Of a stretch of 64,000 nt of DNA, positions 51,909-61,650 are shown piece by piece. The stretch is from an uncultured Pelagibacteraceae bacterium (lineage in GTDB: Bacteria > Pseudomonadota > Alphaproteobacteria > Pelagibacterales > Pelagibacteraceae), in contig CACHJZ010000002.1 in NCBI GenBank assembly GCA_902580275.1, forward strand, positions 1-64,000, written 5' to 3'. Under the pieces are notes generated by a model. The model saw only the letters and a program-made list of their open reading frames with translations. It searched no databases and was not told the DNA's origin. The translations under genes and the position numbers were made by a program. Numbering within the stretch: position 1 is the first letter of the stretch; every line of letters begins with the position of its first letter.

Positions 51909-53024
51909 TTAATCAAATTTATTTGCTTTCATCTTACTGATTATGTACTTGCAAACAATTTCATTTCCGTATGCAGTGTGGTGGTCAAACCATAAAAGTC
52001 TTAATTTTTTATCATCTAACTTATAAAATTCATTTGATGTATCAATAACTAAAATATCATAATTCTTTAAATATTTATTGATTATTGTTTTTACTTTTTC
52101 GTTCATTATTAGATATTTTGATTTTTTAAAATCTTCCCCATACTGATACAAAATAATTTTTTTTTCTATATTTATTCCGTTAAATTCTTTTAAAAGAAAC
52201 TCAATATTTCTCTCTAAAGAAGGATACTCAATACCATAAAATGTCTCCTCCTTTTCTAAATTTTCATTTTCCTTTCCCCTTTTATCTTTGAATATATTTT
52301 TAATTCTGGGAATTATTTTATAGTCAAAGTGGTACACTAAAAAAGAATACTCCTTTAAATATCCATATAATAAATTTTCTTGAGTGGAGGCTTTATTTTC
52401 TTTATCTACTATATTGTTATTGAATTCTAATTTATCATTTTGATTAGAAATAATTAAATTTTTAGAAAAATCTCTCTCAAAATCATGAAAAAAGATTGAC
52501 CATATTATGTGTGAATATTTTCTTTTTCCACTTTCAATAATTCCTTTTCTTACAGATTGCCCAGCACTATATCCGCCAAATCCACCATTATCTGTTTTTA
52601 TTTTTAATTCTCGTTCTAAACAAGATGGCCAAGTTGATTGATCTGATACTTGATCCCCAAATGTGAACGAGTCACCAACTGCTAATATTCTCAATTTATT
52701 ATTTTCAAATTTCATATTATTAAAATTATTCCTAAAACCTAATGAGTTAGAACTTATTCTCGCATTTTTTTCAAATCTAGGTATATCTACATCAATTATT
52801 TCTAAGTTTGATTTTAAACTTTGTATTAATTTGTCATCAAACTTGCCAAGTTTATTAGATGATCTTAAGTTAGGATCTGCTCTATACCATGTTTTACCAA
52901 AATAACTAAGAACAGGTATATTATAATTTTTGATGGTTAAAGCTACTCGCCAACCTATCTCAGATAAAATAATTAATAAACTTAAAATTATTATATTAAA
53001 AAAAATGATTTTTAAGATTTTCAC
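51909..53024 (-). CDS. Membrane-anchored SGNH/GDSL-like hydrolase
   Basis: The 371-residue protein has an N-terminal membrane anchor (residues about 4-30) and an SGNH domain with LAVGDSFTFGDQVSDQSTW near residue 115 (catalytic Ser) and a late WFDHHTAYGNEIV near residue 347 (Asp and His). It would act in the periplasm, possibly as an O-acetyl esterase or transferase on glycans. It lies between the PNPOx-like and hydroxyacid dehydrogenase genes. Confidence 0.78.
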   Translation of the reverse strand: MKILKIIFFNIIILSLLIILSEIGWRVALTIKNYNIPVLSYFGKTWYRADPNLRSSNKLGKFDDKLIQSLKSNLEIIDVDIPRFEKNARISSNSLGFRNNFNNMKFENNKLRILAVGDSFTFGDQVSDQSTWPSCLERELKIKTDNGGFGGYSAGQSVRKGIIESGKRKYSHIIWSIFFHDFERDFSKNLIISNQNDKLEFNNNIVDKENKASTQENLLYGYLKEYSFLVYHFDYKIIPRIKNIFKDKRGKENENLEKEETFYGIEYPSLERNIEFLLKEFNGINIEKKIILYQYGEDFKKSKYLIMNEKVKTIINKYLKNYDILVIDTSNEFYKLDDKKLRLLWFDHHTAYGNEIVCKYIISKMKANKFD

Positions 53025-53042
53025 AATATTTTTAAAATAGGA

Positions 53043-53912
53043 TTATTTTCTTAATCTTTTAATCAAGCTAGATGTATCATATCTATTACCACCCATTTTT
53101 TGTACTTCTTCATAATAATTATCTATTAGTTCCGTAACTGGTAATAATGATCCATTATTTTTTGCTTCATCCATTGCAATTTTTAAATCTTTTCTCATCC
53201 AATCGACTGCGAACCCAAAATCAAATTTGTCATCAATCATTGTTTTATATCTATTTTCCATCTGCCAGGATTGAGCAGCACCTTTTGAAATAACTTCTAT
53301 AACATCTTCCATATTTAAACCTGCTTTAATACCAAAATTAATTCCCTCTGATAGTCCCTGAACTAAACCTGCGATACAGATTTGATTTACCATTTTCGCT
53401 AGCTGTCCATTGCCAGGTTTGCCAAGCAACTTCATTTTTTTGCTATAGCAGTCAATTTTATCTTTTGCTTTATCGAAATCTTTTTGATCTCCACCAATCA
53501 TTACTGTAAGAGCACCATTTTCAGCACCAGCTTGACCACCTGATACTGGAGCATCTAATGCACCAAATCCATTTTTCTTTCCATATTCATAAATTTCTCT
53601 TGCAATTGTTGCAGACGCTGTTGTGTTATCAACATATATCGCCCCTTTTTTAATTGCTTTAAATGCACCATTATCACCAAAGGTAACTTCTCTTAAATCA
53701 TTATCATTTCCAACGCAGGTAAAAATATATTCTGCATCTTTTGCAGCTTCTGCTGGAGTTTTAGCTATTTTGCCTTTAAATTCATTTATCCATTTTTCTG
53801 CTTTTGAGTGTGTTCTGTTAAAAACAGTTACATTGTGTCCACCTTTTGATATATATCCAGCCATTGGATAACCCATTACACCAAGACCTATGAAAGCAAC
53901 TTTACAAGTCAT
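53043..53912 (-). CDS. 3-hydroxyisobutyrate dehydrogenase/2-hydroxy-3-oxopropionate reductase family
   Basis: The 289-residue protein has the NAD motif FIGLGVMGYPMAGYI near residue 6, the substrate-binding DAPVSGGQAGAENG near residue 119 and the catalytic Lys in GNGQLAKMVNQI near residue 170. These define the beta-hydroxyacid dehydrogenase family. Substrate choice among tartronate semialdehyde, hydroxyisobutyrate or succinic semialdehyde cannot be read. It is divergent from the MFS gene. Confidence 0.9.
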   Translation of the reverse strand: MTCKVAFIGLGVMGYPMAGYISKGGHNVTVFNRTHSKAEKWINEFKGKIAKTPAEAAKDAEYIFTCVGNDNDLREVTFGDNGAFKAIKKGAIYVDNTTASATIAREIYEYGKKNGFGALDAPVSGGQAGAENGALTVMIGGDQKDFDKAKDKIDCYSKKMKLLGKPGNGQLAKMVNQICIAGLVQGLSEGINFGIKAGLNMEDVIEVISKGAAQSWQMENRYKTMIDDKFDFGFAVDWMRKDLKIAMDEAKNNGSLLPVTELIDNYYEEVQKMGGNRYDTSSLIKRLRK

Positions 53913-53920
53913 TTTTTTTT

Positions 53921-55129
53921 ATGTTTAAAAATTTAAGTTTAAAAGTAATTTTATTTGGATTCATTTTTACATTTTTTTCAAGCTTTGGACAGAGTTTTTT
54001 TCTTGGTCTTTTCAACTCAAGTATAAGGGATGCACTTTCAATTACTCATGGACAATTTGGCTCAATTTATGCATCAGCAACTTTACTTAGCAGCATAATC
54101 CTAGTTTGGTTTGGAAAAAAAATTGATGATATTAATATTCTCAAATTTTCTTACTTGGTAATAATTTTATTGGCATTTTCTTGTTTTTTCTTTTCAAAGA
54201 TATCATCAGTTTATTTCTTATTTTTGGCAATTCTTTTTATGAGATTTTCAGGTCAAGGTATGATGTCTCATACAGCATCAACAACGATCTCAAGATTTTT
54301 TACAAAATCTAGAGGGAAAGCTTTAAGTACCTCTTGGTTTGGTTTATCTACATCAGAATTTATTTTACCAGTACTAATAATTTACCTTTTAACCATTTAT
54401 GAGTGGAGAGATATCTGGATTGTAATTTCATTAATCGTAATATTATTTTTACCGACAGTTTCATTTTTTTTAGTAAAGAACTTAAACTTAGAATCTAGGG
54501 AAAACGATAATTTAGAAAATAAAGGTAATAATAAGATTAAAGATTGGAAAAGAATAGATGTGTTAAAAGATTATAGATTTTATATTATTAGCGCAAATAT
54601 GCTTGCTATGCCTTGGATAGCTACAGGAACTTTTGTTTATCAATCTTTTATATTAGAGTCTAAAAATTGGGGACCATACATTATAGCTCAATCTTTTATG
54701 GTTTATTCGATTATGTCAGTGATCACATTATTTGTATCAGGTTTTTTAATTGATAAATTTACTAGCAGAAAAATATTAATTTACATGAATTTACCACTTT
54801 TATTTGCGACAATAGTAATAATTTATTTCAACAATCCTCTTACAGCATTTGTTTTTTTGGGTTTAATCGGAATTTCCAATGGTTTCGCAAACGTATTGGG
54901 GTCTTCTACTTGGGCAGAGATATATGGTGTTAAATATATTGGCTCAATTAAAGCTTTGACAACAGCATTGATGGTATTCTCAACAGCTTTTGGAACAGCT
55001 TTTTTTGGAATATTGATTGACCGTGGTTTTTCTATTGAGAAAATTGCGGTAATATCAAGTGTTTATATATCAATATCTTTGATCATGCTTTTTATTATCA
55101 GGTCTAAACTTAATCCTGTTAAAGTATAA
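53921..55129 (+). CDS. MFS transporter
   Basis: The 402-residue protein has about twelve transmembrane segments, with the loop 2-3 MFS text LVWFGKKIDDINILKFS near residue 64, a central hydrophilic loop near residue 195-215, and a second-half repeat with LFVSGFLIDKFTSRKILIY. It is similar in layout to monocarboxylate/OFA-type MFS proteins. The substrate is unknown. Confidence 0.88.
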   Translation: MFKNLSLKVILFGFIFTFFSSFGQSFFLGLFNSSIRDALSITHGQFGSIYASATLLSSIILVWFGKKIDDINILKFSYLVIILLAFSCFFFSKISSVYFLFLAILFMRFSGQGMMSHTASTTISRFFTKSRGKALSTSWFGLSTSEFILPVLIIYLLTIYEWRDIWIVISLIVILFLPTVSFFLVKNLNLESRENDNLENKGNNKIKDWKRIDVLKDYRFYIISANMLAMPWIATGTFVYQSFILESKNWGPYIIAQSFMVYSIMSVITLFVSGFLIDKFTSRKILIYMNLPLLFATIVIIYFNNPLTAFVFLGLIGISNGFANVLGSSTWAEIYGVKYIGSIKALTTALMVFSTAFGTAFFGILIDRGFSIEKIAVISSVYISISLIMLFIIRSKLNPVKV

Positions 55130-55171
55130 AAATACCTTGATTTTATTTATAAGCAGGTATAAATACCCCGC

Positions 55172-55681
55172 ATGGCCAGAGTAACAGTTGAAGATTGTGT
55201 AGATAAGGTAGAAAGTCCTTACGAATTAGTTTTAGTTGCTAAAGAGAGAACAACACAATTAAACTCAGGTGTTGAACCAACAGTCAGTATTGATAACGAC
55301 AAAAATACGGTAATTTCTTTAAGAGAAATTGCAAATGAGAATGTTAAAGTTTCAGATTTAATTGATAGTGGAGTATATAAACTTAGAAAGCATGTAGAAC
55401 AAGTTGATGACTCATTAACAGAAGATGAGGAAGTAGGTGATGATTTTGAAAACTTGTATAAGGGTGAAATATCTAAGAGCGGGACACCAATATTACCATC
55501 TAAAAGAGCTAGAAAAATCCCAGAAAAAACACAAGCCTTTTCTAAAGAGGATATAGCTCAAAGTGCTCCAACACAACCTACTGAACAAGCTGAGCCCTCT
55601 GGAGAAACGGAAGATGCATCAGTTGAAGATTTAAAAGATCAAGAGATTAAAGAACCAAGCGAAGACGCAAATCAAGACTAA
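55172..55681 (+). CDS. rpoZ: RNA polymerase omega subunit with acidic C-terminal extension
   Basis: The first roughly 80 residues are Rpo[21 protein letters not shown], and [18 protein letters not shown]. Omega assists assembly of RNA polymerase. At 169 residues the protein is nearly twice the length of the E. coli subunit; the extra C-terminus is acidic and rich in Glu, Asp, Gln, Pro and Ser and probably disordered. It overlaps the convergent CaiB gene by 4 bases. A palindromic GGTATAAATACC sits just upstream. Confidence 0.92.
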   Translation: MARVTVEDCVDKVESPYELVLVAKERTTQLNSGVEPTVSIDNDKNTVISLREIANENVKVSDLIDSGVYKLRKHVEQVDDSLTEDEEVGDDFENLYKGEISKSGTPILPSKRARKIPEKTQAFSKEDIAQSAPTQPTEQAEPSGETEDASVEDLKDQEIKEPSEDANQD

Positions 55682-56823
55682 TTGCAAAACTCTTTAATAA
55701 TCTTTTTTCGATGTTCGTCCAAGTCTGGAATATCTCCTCTTTTTGTCTCATCTTTATAAGAGGACATTTTGATTGGGTTACCTGCCGTTTTAAAATCACC
55801 AACAACCTTGTGAAAAGTATCAACTATCATATTTCTTGATTTTATTTGCGGATTTTCTACAGCATCTTTAATATTAAAAATAGGACCACACGGAATTTTT
55901 TCATTCTCCATTTTTTTTATCCAATCCTTAGTATTTAAAGATTTGAGTTTTTCCTCCATAATTAATTTAAGATCATTCATATTTTCACAACGAGAAGAAT
56001 TACTTTTAAATTTTTCATTCTTGGGTAAATCATTTAATTCAAGAACAATACATAATTTTTCAAAAAGTTTGTCATTTCCTGCAGCAATTATTATGTAGCT
56101 ATCTTTTGTTTTAAAAGCCTCAAATGGTGCAATAGATGGGTGTCTTGACCCCATTGGTTTTGGTATTTCATTTTTTGATAAATAACGTGCAATAGCATTT
56201 TCTAAAATTGCAATTTGACAATCGAGCATTGAAACATCGATAAACATTCCCTTACCTGTTTTTTCTCTATCATAAAGAGCAGCATTGATTCCAATTGTTG
56301 TAAATAATGCAGCCGTAATATCACCAATAGACGTACCAACCCTCGTAGGTTCAGAATTAGGTTGTCCGGTAACACTCATTAAACCGCCCATTCCCTGAAC
56401 AACCATATCGTATGCTGGTAATTCTTTTAATGGTCCAGTTTGACCAAAACCGGATGCAGAAGCATAAATTAATTTCGGAAATTTTTTACAAATATCTTTC
56501 CAACCAAAACCCCATTTATCTAATGTTCCTGGCTTAAAATTTTCAACAAGAATATCTGCTTTACTTAATATATTTAAAAATATTTTTTTATCATCTTCAT
56601 CTTTTAAGTTTAAGGCAATACTTTCTTTTCCTCTGTTTAACGACATGAAATAGGCCGAATTATCTTTGACAAAAGGACCAAATTTTCGAGAGTCATCACC
56701 TATACCTGGTGCTTCTACTTTTATCACTCTTGCACCCATATCAGAGAGCATCATTGTGCAATAAGGCCCCACCAATACTCTTGTTAAATCAACGACTAGT
56801 AAGTTTTTTAAAGGTCCGTCCAT
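55678..56823 (-). CDS. CoA transferase family III (CaiB/BaiF)
   Basis: The 381-residue protein has [30 protein letters not shown] at its start (quoted in part as [14 protein letters not shown]), [14 protein letters not shown], and the catalytic Asp in [11 protein letters not shown] near residue 196, all typical of the family. It transfers CoA between organic acids. It is divergent from the TRAP operon, so the acid could be a TRAP solute; this is inference. Confidence 0.9.
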   Translation of the reverse strand: MDGPLKNLLVVDLTRVLVGPYCTMMLSDMGARVIKVEAPGIGDDSRKFGPFVKDNSAYFMSLNRGKESIALNLKDEDDKKIFLNILSKADILVENFKPGTLDKWGFGWKDICKKFPKLIYASASGFGQTGPLKELPAYDMVVQGMGGLMSVTGQPNSEPTRVGTSIGDITAALFTTIGINAALYDREKTGKGMFIDVSMLDCQIAILENAIARYLSKNEIPKPMGSRHPSIAPFEAFKTKDSYIIIAAGNDKLFEKLCIVLELNDLPKNEKFKSNSSRCENMNDLKLIMEEKLKSLNTKDWIKKMENEKIPCGPIFNIKDAVENPQIKSRNMIVDTFHKVVGDFKTAGNPIKMSSYKDETKRGDIPDLDEHRKKIIKEFCN

Positions 56824-56858
56824 AAATTAATATAGTTATATATGAGTAAATAGCGAAC

Positions 56859-56887
56859 TTGACTCTTAATCATATCTTATCTTTAAT
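56859..56887 (+). promoter_or_regulatory. Sigma70-type promoter for the TRAP operon
   Basis: TTGACT at 56859-56864 and TTTAAT at 56882-56887 are spaced by 17 bases. The dctP ATG follows about 34 bases later behind AAGGGG, a strong ribosome binding site. The box pair is the best promoter match in this gap. Confidence 0.5.
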
Positions 56888-56920
56888 ACACTTTTTTTAA
56901 TAACTAAAGAAGGGGAAAAA

Positions 56921-57931
56921 ATGTTTAAAAAAATATCTTTATTTTTAACTTCATTAGTATTTGTCCTAACCACAGTTGGATCGGCTTATGCGGTTACTTT
57001 AAAAGCGAGTCACCAATGGCCAGGTACGCCTAGAGCTGATGGCTCTTATGATCCAAGACACGAAATGGTACAGATAATTGCTGATGAGATGAAAAAAGCA
57101 AATGTAGGAGTAGATATCAGAATTTATCCTGCAAAATCACTTTACAAACCAAAAGAACAGTGGAAACCGATGACAACTGGACAATTGGATATTTCTGCTT
57201 TTCCATTGGCATATGCATCTAAGTTTCATCCAGAATTTGATGCAACTTTAATGCCAGGAACAGTTAAAAATCACGATCATGCACTGAGATTTAATAAAGG
57301 TCCAATGATGACTGAGATTAAAAAAATTATTAATGACGCTGGTGTAGTTGTATTATCTGACGCTTGGTTAGGGGGAGGTTTTGCATCTAAAACAAAATGC
57401 ATTAAAAATCCTAGTGATGCTAAGGGGCAAGTTATGAGGGCAGCTGGTAAAGCTTTTAACCAAATGTTAGAGGCAGCTGGTGCAGGTATACAAAGTATGC
57501 CATCATCTGAAATTTATACTGGTCTTCAAACTGGAGTACTTACTGGTGCAAATACTAGTTCAGGAAGTTTTGTAAGTTATAAGATTTATGAACAAGTAAC
57601 TTGTGCAACTCCTCCAGGTAAGTTTGGTTTATGGTTTATGTACGAGCCAATTTTAATGTCAAAAATGAGTTTCGATAAATTAAACTCTAAACAACAAGAT
57701 GCTTTAATGAAAGCTGGAAAAGTTGCTGAAAAATATATGACTGCTCAAGTCGAAAATTTAGATAAAAAATTTGAAGACGCTTATAAAGCAGCAGGTGTAA
57801 AATTAGTATATATGAATGCAAAAGATCATGCAGCTTGGGTTGAGATTGCTAAGAAATCTTCCCACAAAGCATTTGCTGAAAAAGTTCCAGGTGGCGATAA
57901 GCTAATGGAAATGGCTTTATCAGTTAAATAA
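56921..57931 (+). CDS. dctP: TRAP transporter substrate-binding protein DctP
   Basis: The 336-residue protein has a signal peptide (residues about 1-24, cleavage near AYAVT) and a DctP fold: LKASHQWPGTPRADG near residue 27 and GQVMRAAGKAFNQML near residue 170 with the conserved Arg that pairs with the solute carboxylate or sulfonate. Residues ISAFPLAYASKFHPEF lie in the lobe hinge. It feeds DctQM. The substrate is an organic anion, not known. A terminator follows. Confidence 0.92.
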   Translation: MFKKISLFLTSLVFVLTTVGSAYAVTLKASHQWPGTPRADGSYDPRHEMVQIIADEMKKANVGVDIRIYPAKSLYKPKEQWKPMTTGQLDISAFPLAYASKFHPEFDATLMPGTVKNHDHALRFNKGPMMTEIKKIINDAGVVVLSDAWLGGGFASKTKCIKNPSDAKGQVMRAAGKAFNQMLEAAGAGIQSMPSSEIYTGLQTGVLTGANTSSGSFVSYKIYEQVTCATPPGKFGLWFMYEPILMSKMSFDKLNSKQQDALMKAGKVAEKYMTAQVENLDKKFEDAYKAAGVKLVYMNAKDHAAWVEIAKKSSHKAFAEKVPGGDKLMEMALSVK

Positions 57932-57948
57932 AAAAATATATAAAGAAG

Positions 57949-57981
57949 AACCCCTATTTAATTTTAAATAGGGGTTTTTTT
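57949..57981 (+). terminator. Intrinsic terminator-attenuator overlapping the dctQ ribosome binding site
   Basis: CCCCTATTTA (57951-57960) and TAAATAGGGG (57965-57974) form a perfect 10-bp stem, extended by AA/TT, with loop ATTT and followed by seven T's. This is a textbook Rho-independent terminator. The ATG of dctQ comes directly after, with AGGGG in the 3' arm 7 bases before it, so the same bases serve as the ribosome binding site. Confidence 0.85.
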
Positions 57982-58476
57982 ATGAAAAAAAAGTATTTAA
58001 AGTTTTGTAATCTTGTTGCACAGGCTTGCGGGGCTTTTGCTGTTTTAGCATTATTATTATCTATTTTAGTTATTGTAGAATTAGTATTCGAAAGATACTT
58101 TTTCCAAAGAGCAATTACATGGCAAACAGAGCTAGTTACAATGCTCTTAGTTGCATCAACATTTATTGGGAGCGCATATGTTCTAAGTGAAAAAGCACAT
58201 GTTAGCATGGAATGGATATATGATTTTTTATCTAATAAAAATATTATTAGATTAAAAATTTTTACATCTTTTTTAAGTTTATTTTTCTTCTTAATACTAT
58301 TTTATTTTGGTTTTTTAATGGTTGAGGAAGCGTTTACAAAAAATTACTCAACAGGAACAGTTTGGGATCCTCCGCTTTGGATACCGTATTCTTCTATGAT
58401 GATAGGAGCTATTTTGATGATACTTCAGTACATAGCAGAAATTATAAAATTAGTTGACGACAAGGATTACAATTAA
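57982..58476 (+). CDS. dctQ: TRAP transporter small permease DctQ
   Basis: The 164-residue protein has four transmembrane segments, with VIVELVFERYFFQRAITWQTEL near residue 31 (quoted in part as ERYFFQRAITWQTEL), the family text SEKAHVSMEWIYDF near residue 71, and a C-terminal hydrophobic pair. It pairs with DctM. The stop overlaps dctM's ATG by 1 base. Confidence 0.9.
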   Translation: MKKKYLKFCNLVAQACGAFAVLALLLSILVIVELVFERYFFQRAITWQTELVTMLLVASTFIGSAYVLSEKAHVSMEWIYDFLSNKNIIRLKIFTSFLSLFFFLILFYFGFLMVEEAFTKNYSTGTVWDPPLWIPYSSMMIGAILMILQYIAEIIKLVDDKDYN

Positions 58477-59807
58477 TGGATCCATTGATAATAGCATTGA
58501 TTGTTGCAGTTTTTACTTTGATTGTTCTTTTCTCAGGAATCCCAATAGCTTTTGGTTTGAGTTTTGTTTCTATAGCACTACTTGTTGCTTTTGAAGGTTT
58601 TCAAATGCTAGATGTTTTTGCTGAAACATTTTATGCAGGACTAAATTCTTTTGTTCTACTTTCAATTCCAATGTTTATTTTAATGGGAATGGCAGTAGCC
58701 AATTCACCAGCTGGTAAGGATTTATATATTGGTTTAGATAGATGGTTATGGAGAGTTCCAGGTGGATTAGTTATTTCTAATATAGGTGCATGCTCAATTT
58801 TTGCGGCCTTAAGTGGTTCAAGCCCAGCTACGTGTGCTGCAATTGGGACTATGGGCATACCTGAAATGAGAAAGAGAGGATATTCAGATCAAATCGCTAC
58901 AGGAACCATTGCTGCTGGAGGAACTTTAGGAGTTTTAATTCCACCAAGTATAGTTTTAATTGTTTATGGTATTGCAACTGGTACTTCTATCGGAAGATTA
59001 TTTTTATGTGGCTTAATACCTGGATTCATGCTTGCGGGAATGTTTGCAATATGGGCATTAATTCATAGTTACTTTATTGATAAAGATGCTGCGAAAGCTC
59101 TGAAGAACAGAAAAAGACCTACATTAAAAGAAAAACTTGAGGTTTTGCCAAGAATTTTTCCTTTCTTAGCAATCATTGCTGGAGTTCTATATGTTTTATA
59201 CGGAGGGGTTGCAACTCCATCTGAAGCCTCAGGTGTTGGAGCATTTTTAGTTTTTGTAATGATTGCAGTTGTTTATAAAATTTATCAACCAAAAAAAATA
59301 TGGAACATAGTTAAAGTTTCAATGAAAGAAAGTGTAATGATAATGTTCATCATTGCAGCATCATACCTTTTTGCATTTACTCTTTCACAACTTTATGTAA
59401 CACAATCTTTAGCTCAGAGCATGGTAGAGCTCAGCTCAAACAAATGGGTTATATTTATTTTAATAAATATATTTCTATTAATCGCTGGTTTCTTTTTACC
59501 CCCAGTTGCAGTAATTGTCATGACTTCAGCAATTTTATTACCAGTTATTACAACTCTCGGTTTCGATCCTTATTGGTTCGCCATTGTATTTACAATTAAT
59601 ATGGAGATTGGATTGATTACTCCGCCAGTAGGTCTAAATCTTTATATAATTAAAGGTATAACACCCGATGTTAGTTTAAAGGAAATTCTAAAAGGATCGG
59701 TGCCCTTCATGATAATAATGGCGCTAGCAATTTTAATACTATGCATTTTTCCAGAAATTGTTACATGGTTACCTGATAAAGTAATGGGTAAAGCTCTTGG
59801 ATATTAA
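58476..59807 (+). CDS. dctM: TRAP transporter large permease DctM
   Basis: The 443-residue protein has about twelve transmembrane segments and conserved loops: LSIPMFILMGMAVANSPAGKDLY near residue 63, FAALSGSSPATCAAIGTMGIPEM near residue 109 and the second inverted-repeat motif NMEIGLITPPVGLNLYIIKG near residue 384. It is the sodium-coupled translocator. It overlaps dusA by 11 bases. Confidence 0.93.
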   Translation: MDPLIIALIVAVFTLIVLFSGIPIAFGLSFVSIALLVAFEGFQMLDVFAETFYAGLNSFVLLSIPMFILMGMAVANSPAGKDLYIGLDRWLWRVPGGLVISNIGACSIFAALSGSSPATCAAIGTMGIPEMRKRGYSDQIATGTIAAGGTLGVLIPPSIVLIVYGIATGTSIGRLFLCGLIPGFMLAGMFAIWALIHSYFIDKDAAKALKNRKRPTLKEKLEVLPRIFPFLAIIAGVLYVLYGGVATPSEASGVGAFLVFVMIAVVYKIYQPKKIWNIVKVSMKESVMIMFIIAASYLFAFTLSQLYVTQSLAQSMVELSSNKWVIFILINIFLLIAGFFLPPVAVIVMTSAILLPVITTLGFDPYWFAIVFTINMEIGLITPPVGLNLYIIKGITPDVSLKEILKGSVPFMIIMALAILILCIFPEIVTWLPDKVMGKALGY

Positions 59808-60801
59808 AGAAAAAATAAATAGAAAAATTTCAGTTGCTCCTATGATGGATTGTACTGACCGTCACGATAGATATTTCTTAAGACTTATAAGTAAAAATGT
59901 AATGCTTTATACAGAAATGGTTGTTACTAAAGCAGTATTACGTGGTGATAAACATAAATTACTTATGTTTAATGACTTGGAAAAACCATTAGCTTTACAA
60001 GTTGGTGGTTCTGATAAAAAAGAACTAGCAGAAGTTGCCAAAATTGCTGAGGATTATGGTTATGATGAGATTAATATAAATTTAGGTTGTCCTAGTAAAA
60101 AGGTTCAAAAAAACTCTTTTGGTGCTTGTTTAATGAAAGAACCAGACCTTGTATCCGAATGTTTGGCTGAGATGAAAAATTCCTGCAATATTCCAGTTAC
60201 TGCCAAAACTAGAATAGGGTTTGATGATACAGAGGAATTTGATTATTTAAATATGTTTGTAAATAAAATGAAACAAACTGGGTGCAAAACTATAATTTTA
60301 CATGCTCGAAAAGCAATACTAAAAGGTCTAACTCCAAAGCAAAATTTAAATATTCCAAAATTAAACTATGGAATGGTTTATGAAATTAAGAAATCAAATC
60401 CAGATTTAGAAATTATAATTAATGGAGGAATTACCACTATAGATCAAATCAAAAACCATTTAAATTATTGTGATGGTGTAATGATTGGTAGAGCGATTTA
60501 CCAAAATCCATATTTTTTAAAAGATATTGAGAGAGAAATATTCAATAATTCAAACGTATCATCGAGAGAAGATGTTGTTAAACATATTTTAGAATATCTT
60601 GAAAAAGAAATTAAAACTGGAACCAAAGTAAATCAAGTAATGAGACATACTGTTGGACTTTATTATGGTCAACCAGGTTCGAAAGAATGGAAAAAATATT
60701 TGAGCGACAATATGATGGCAAGAGATTCTGATTTTCAAAAAGCAAAACATATTATGGATATTGCTCAAAATAATGAAAAAGCAAATCAATTAACTGCCTG
60801 A
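59797..60801 (+). CDS. dusA: tRNA-dihydrouridine synthase A
   Basis: The 334-residue protein has the FMN-binding TIM-barrel pattern: VAPMMDCTDRHDRYFLRLI near residue 12, NLGCPSKKVQKNSFGACLM near residue 97 with the catalytic Cys, and INGGITTIDQIKNH near residue 207. The FGACLM text and the length indicate DusA. It reduces uridines at D-loop positions of tRNA. The start is TTG within dctM. Its stop overlaps the TauE/SafE start. Confidence 0.92.
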   Translation: MDIKEKINRKISVAPMMDCTDRHDRYFLRLISKNVMLYTEMVVTKAVLRGDKHKLLMFNDLEKPLALQVGGSDKKELAEVAKIAEDYGYDEININLGCPSKKVQKNSFGACLMKEPDLVSECLAEMKNSCNIPVTAKTRIGFDDTEEFDYLNMFVNKMKQTGCKTIILHARKAILKGLTPKQNLNIPKLNYGMVYEIKKSNPDLEIIINGGITTIDQIKNHLNYCDGVMIGRAIYQNPYFLKDIEREIFNNSNVSSREDVVKHILEYLEKEIKTGTKVNQVMRHTVGLYYGQPGSKEWKKYLSDNMMARDSDFQKAKHIMDIAQNNEKANQLTA

Positions 60802-61637
60802 TGGAAAATATAGATTCAGGGATCATATTAAATCTTTTAACAGTATTAGCTATTGCCGCAGCGGTTGCCGGTTTTATGGCAGGATTACTTGGAGTAGGGG
60901 GAGGTATAATAATGGTTCCTGCTCTCTATTACGCATTCAGTGTTCTTGACTTTGACATTGTTACAAGAATGCATTTGTCTGTTGGAACTTCTCTTGCAAT
61001 TATTATTCCAACATCAATAATTTCAACAAAAACACATATGGAGTATGATGCTGTAGATTTTAAAATGGTTAAAACTTTCGGTATTTTAATTGTACTAGGG
61101 GTTTTGGTCGGAACATTTTTGGCAGTAAATTTAAAAACTTCAGCATTAGTTTTATTCTTTGCGATCTTTTCATGTTTTGTAGGATTATTTTTTATTTTTC
61201 TAAGAGAAAAGCTTGTTGAAAGTCCAAAAAAAATATCAAATACAATTAAAAATATTTCAGGTTTATTAATTGGTTTTATTTCAGTGCCTTTAGGAATTGG
61301 TGGCGGTTCATTAATGGTACCATTCATGAGAACCTTTGGATATGATATTAGAAAATCTATTGGCACTGCAGCAGCAGTTGGATTTTTAATAGCAGTTACA
61401 GGCACCACCACAATGATAATAGGTGGAAATATTATTGATAATGTTAATACACCATATAGCGTTGGTTATATAAATCTTTTAGGGTTTGCTGTATTCGTGC
61501 CAGTAACAATGGTTATGGCAAGAATAGGCGCAAAGGTTGTGTATAAAATTGACAAAAAATTATTAAGTAGAATATTTGGCTGTTTTTTATTAATTGTATC
61601 TGCTAGATCGTTCTTTGAATACTTTAGTATAACTTAA
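60801..61637 (+). CDS. TauE/SafE sulfite exporter family protein (first copy)
   Basis: The 278-residue protein has about eight transmembrane segments and the family motif AGLLGVGGGIIMVPALYYAF near residue 29, repeated in the second half as VPLGIGGGSLMVPFMR near residue 160. TauE/SafE proteins export sulfite, sulfoacetate or other anions. The start overlaps the dusA stop (TGATG). A paralogue follows directly. It may release sulfite from organosulfonate degradation, which is inference. Confidence 0.9.
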   Translation: MENIDSGIILNLLTVLAIAAAVAGFMAGLLGVGGGIIMVPALYYAFSVLDFDIVTRMHLSVGTSLAIIIPTSIISTKTHMEYDAVDFKMVKTFGILIVLGVLVGTFLAVNLKTSALVLFFAIFSCFVGLFFIFLREKLVESPKKISNTIKNISGLLIGFISVPLGIGGGSLMVPFMRTFGYDIRKSIGTAAAVGFLIAVTGTTTMIIGGNIIDNVNTPYSVGYINLLGFAVFVPVTMVMARIGAKVVYKIDKKLLSRIFGCFLLIVSARSFFEYFSIT

Positions 61638-61650
61638 TAAAAAGGTTTTT

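Noticed and set aside
60929-61411. 160-aa antisense frame opposite the first TauE/SafE gene
   Set aside because: Long antisense frames arise from the hydrophobic codon pattern of membrane genes; it has no recognisable features.
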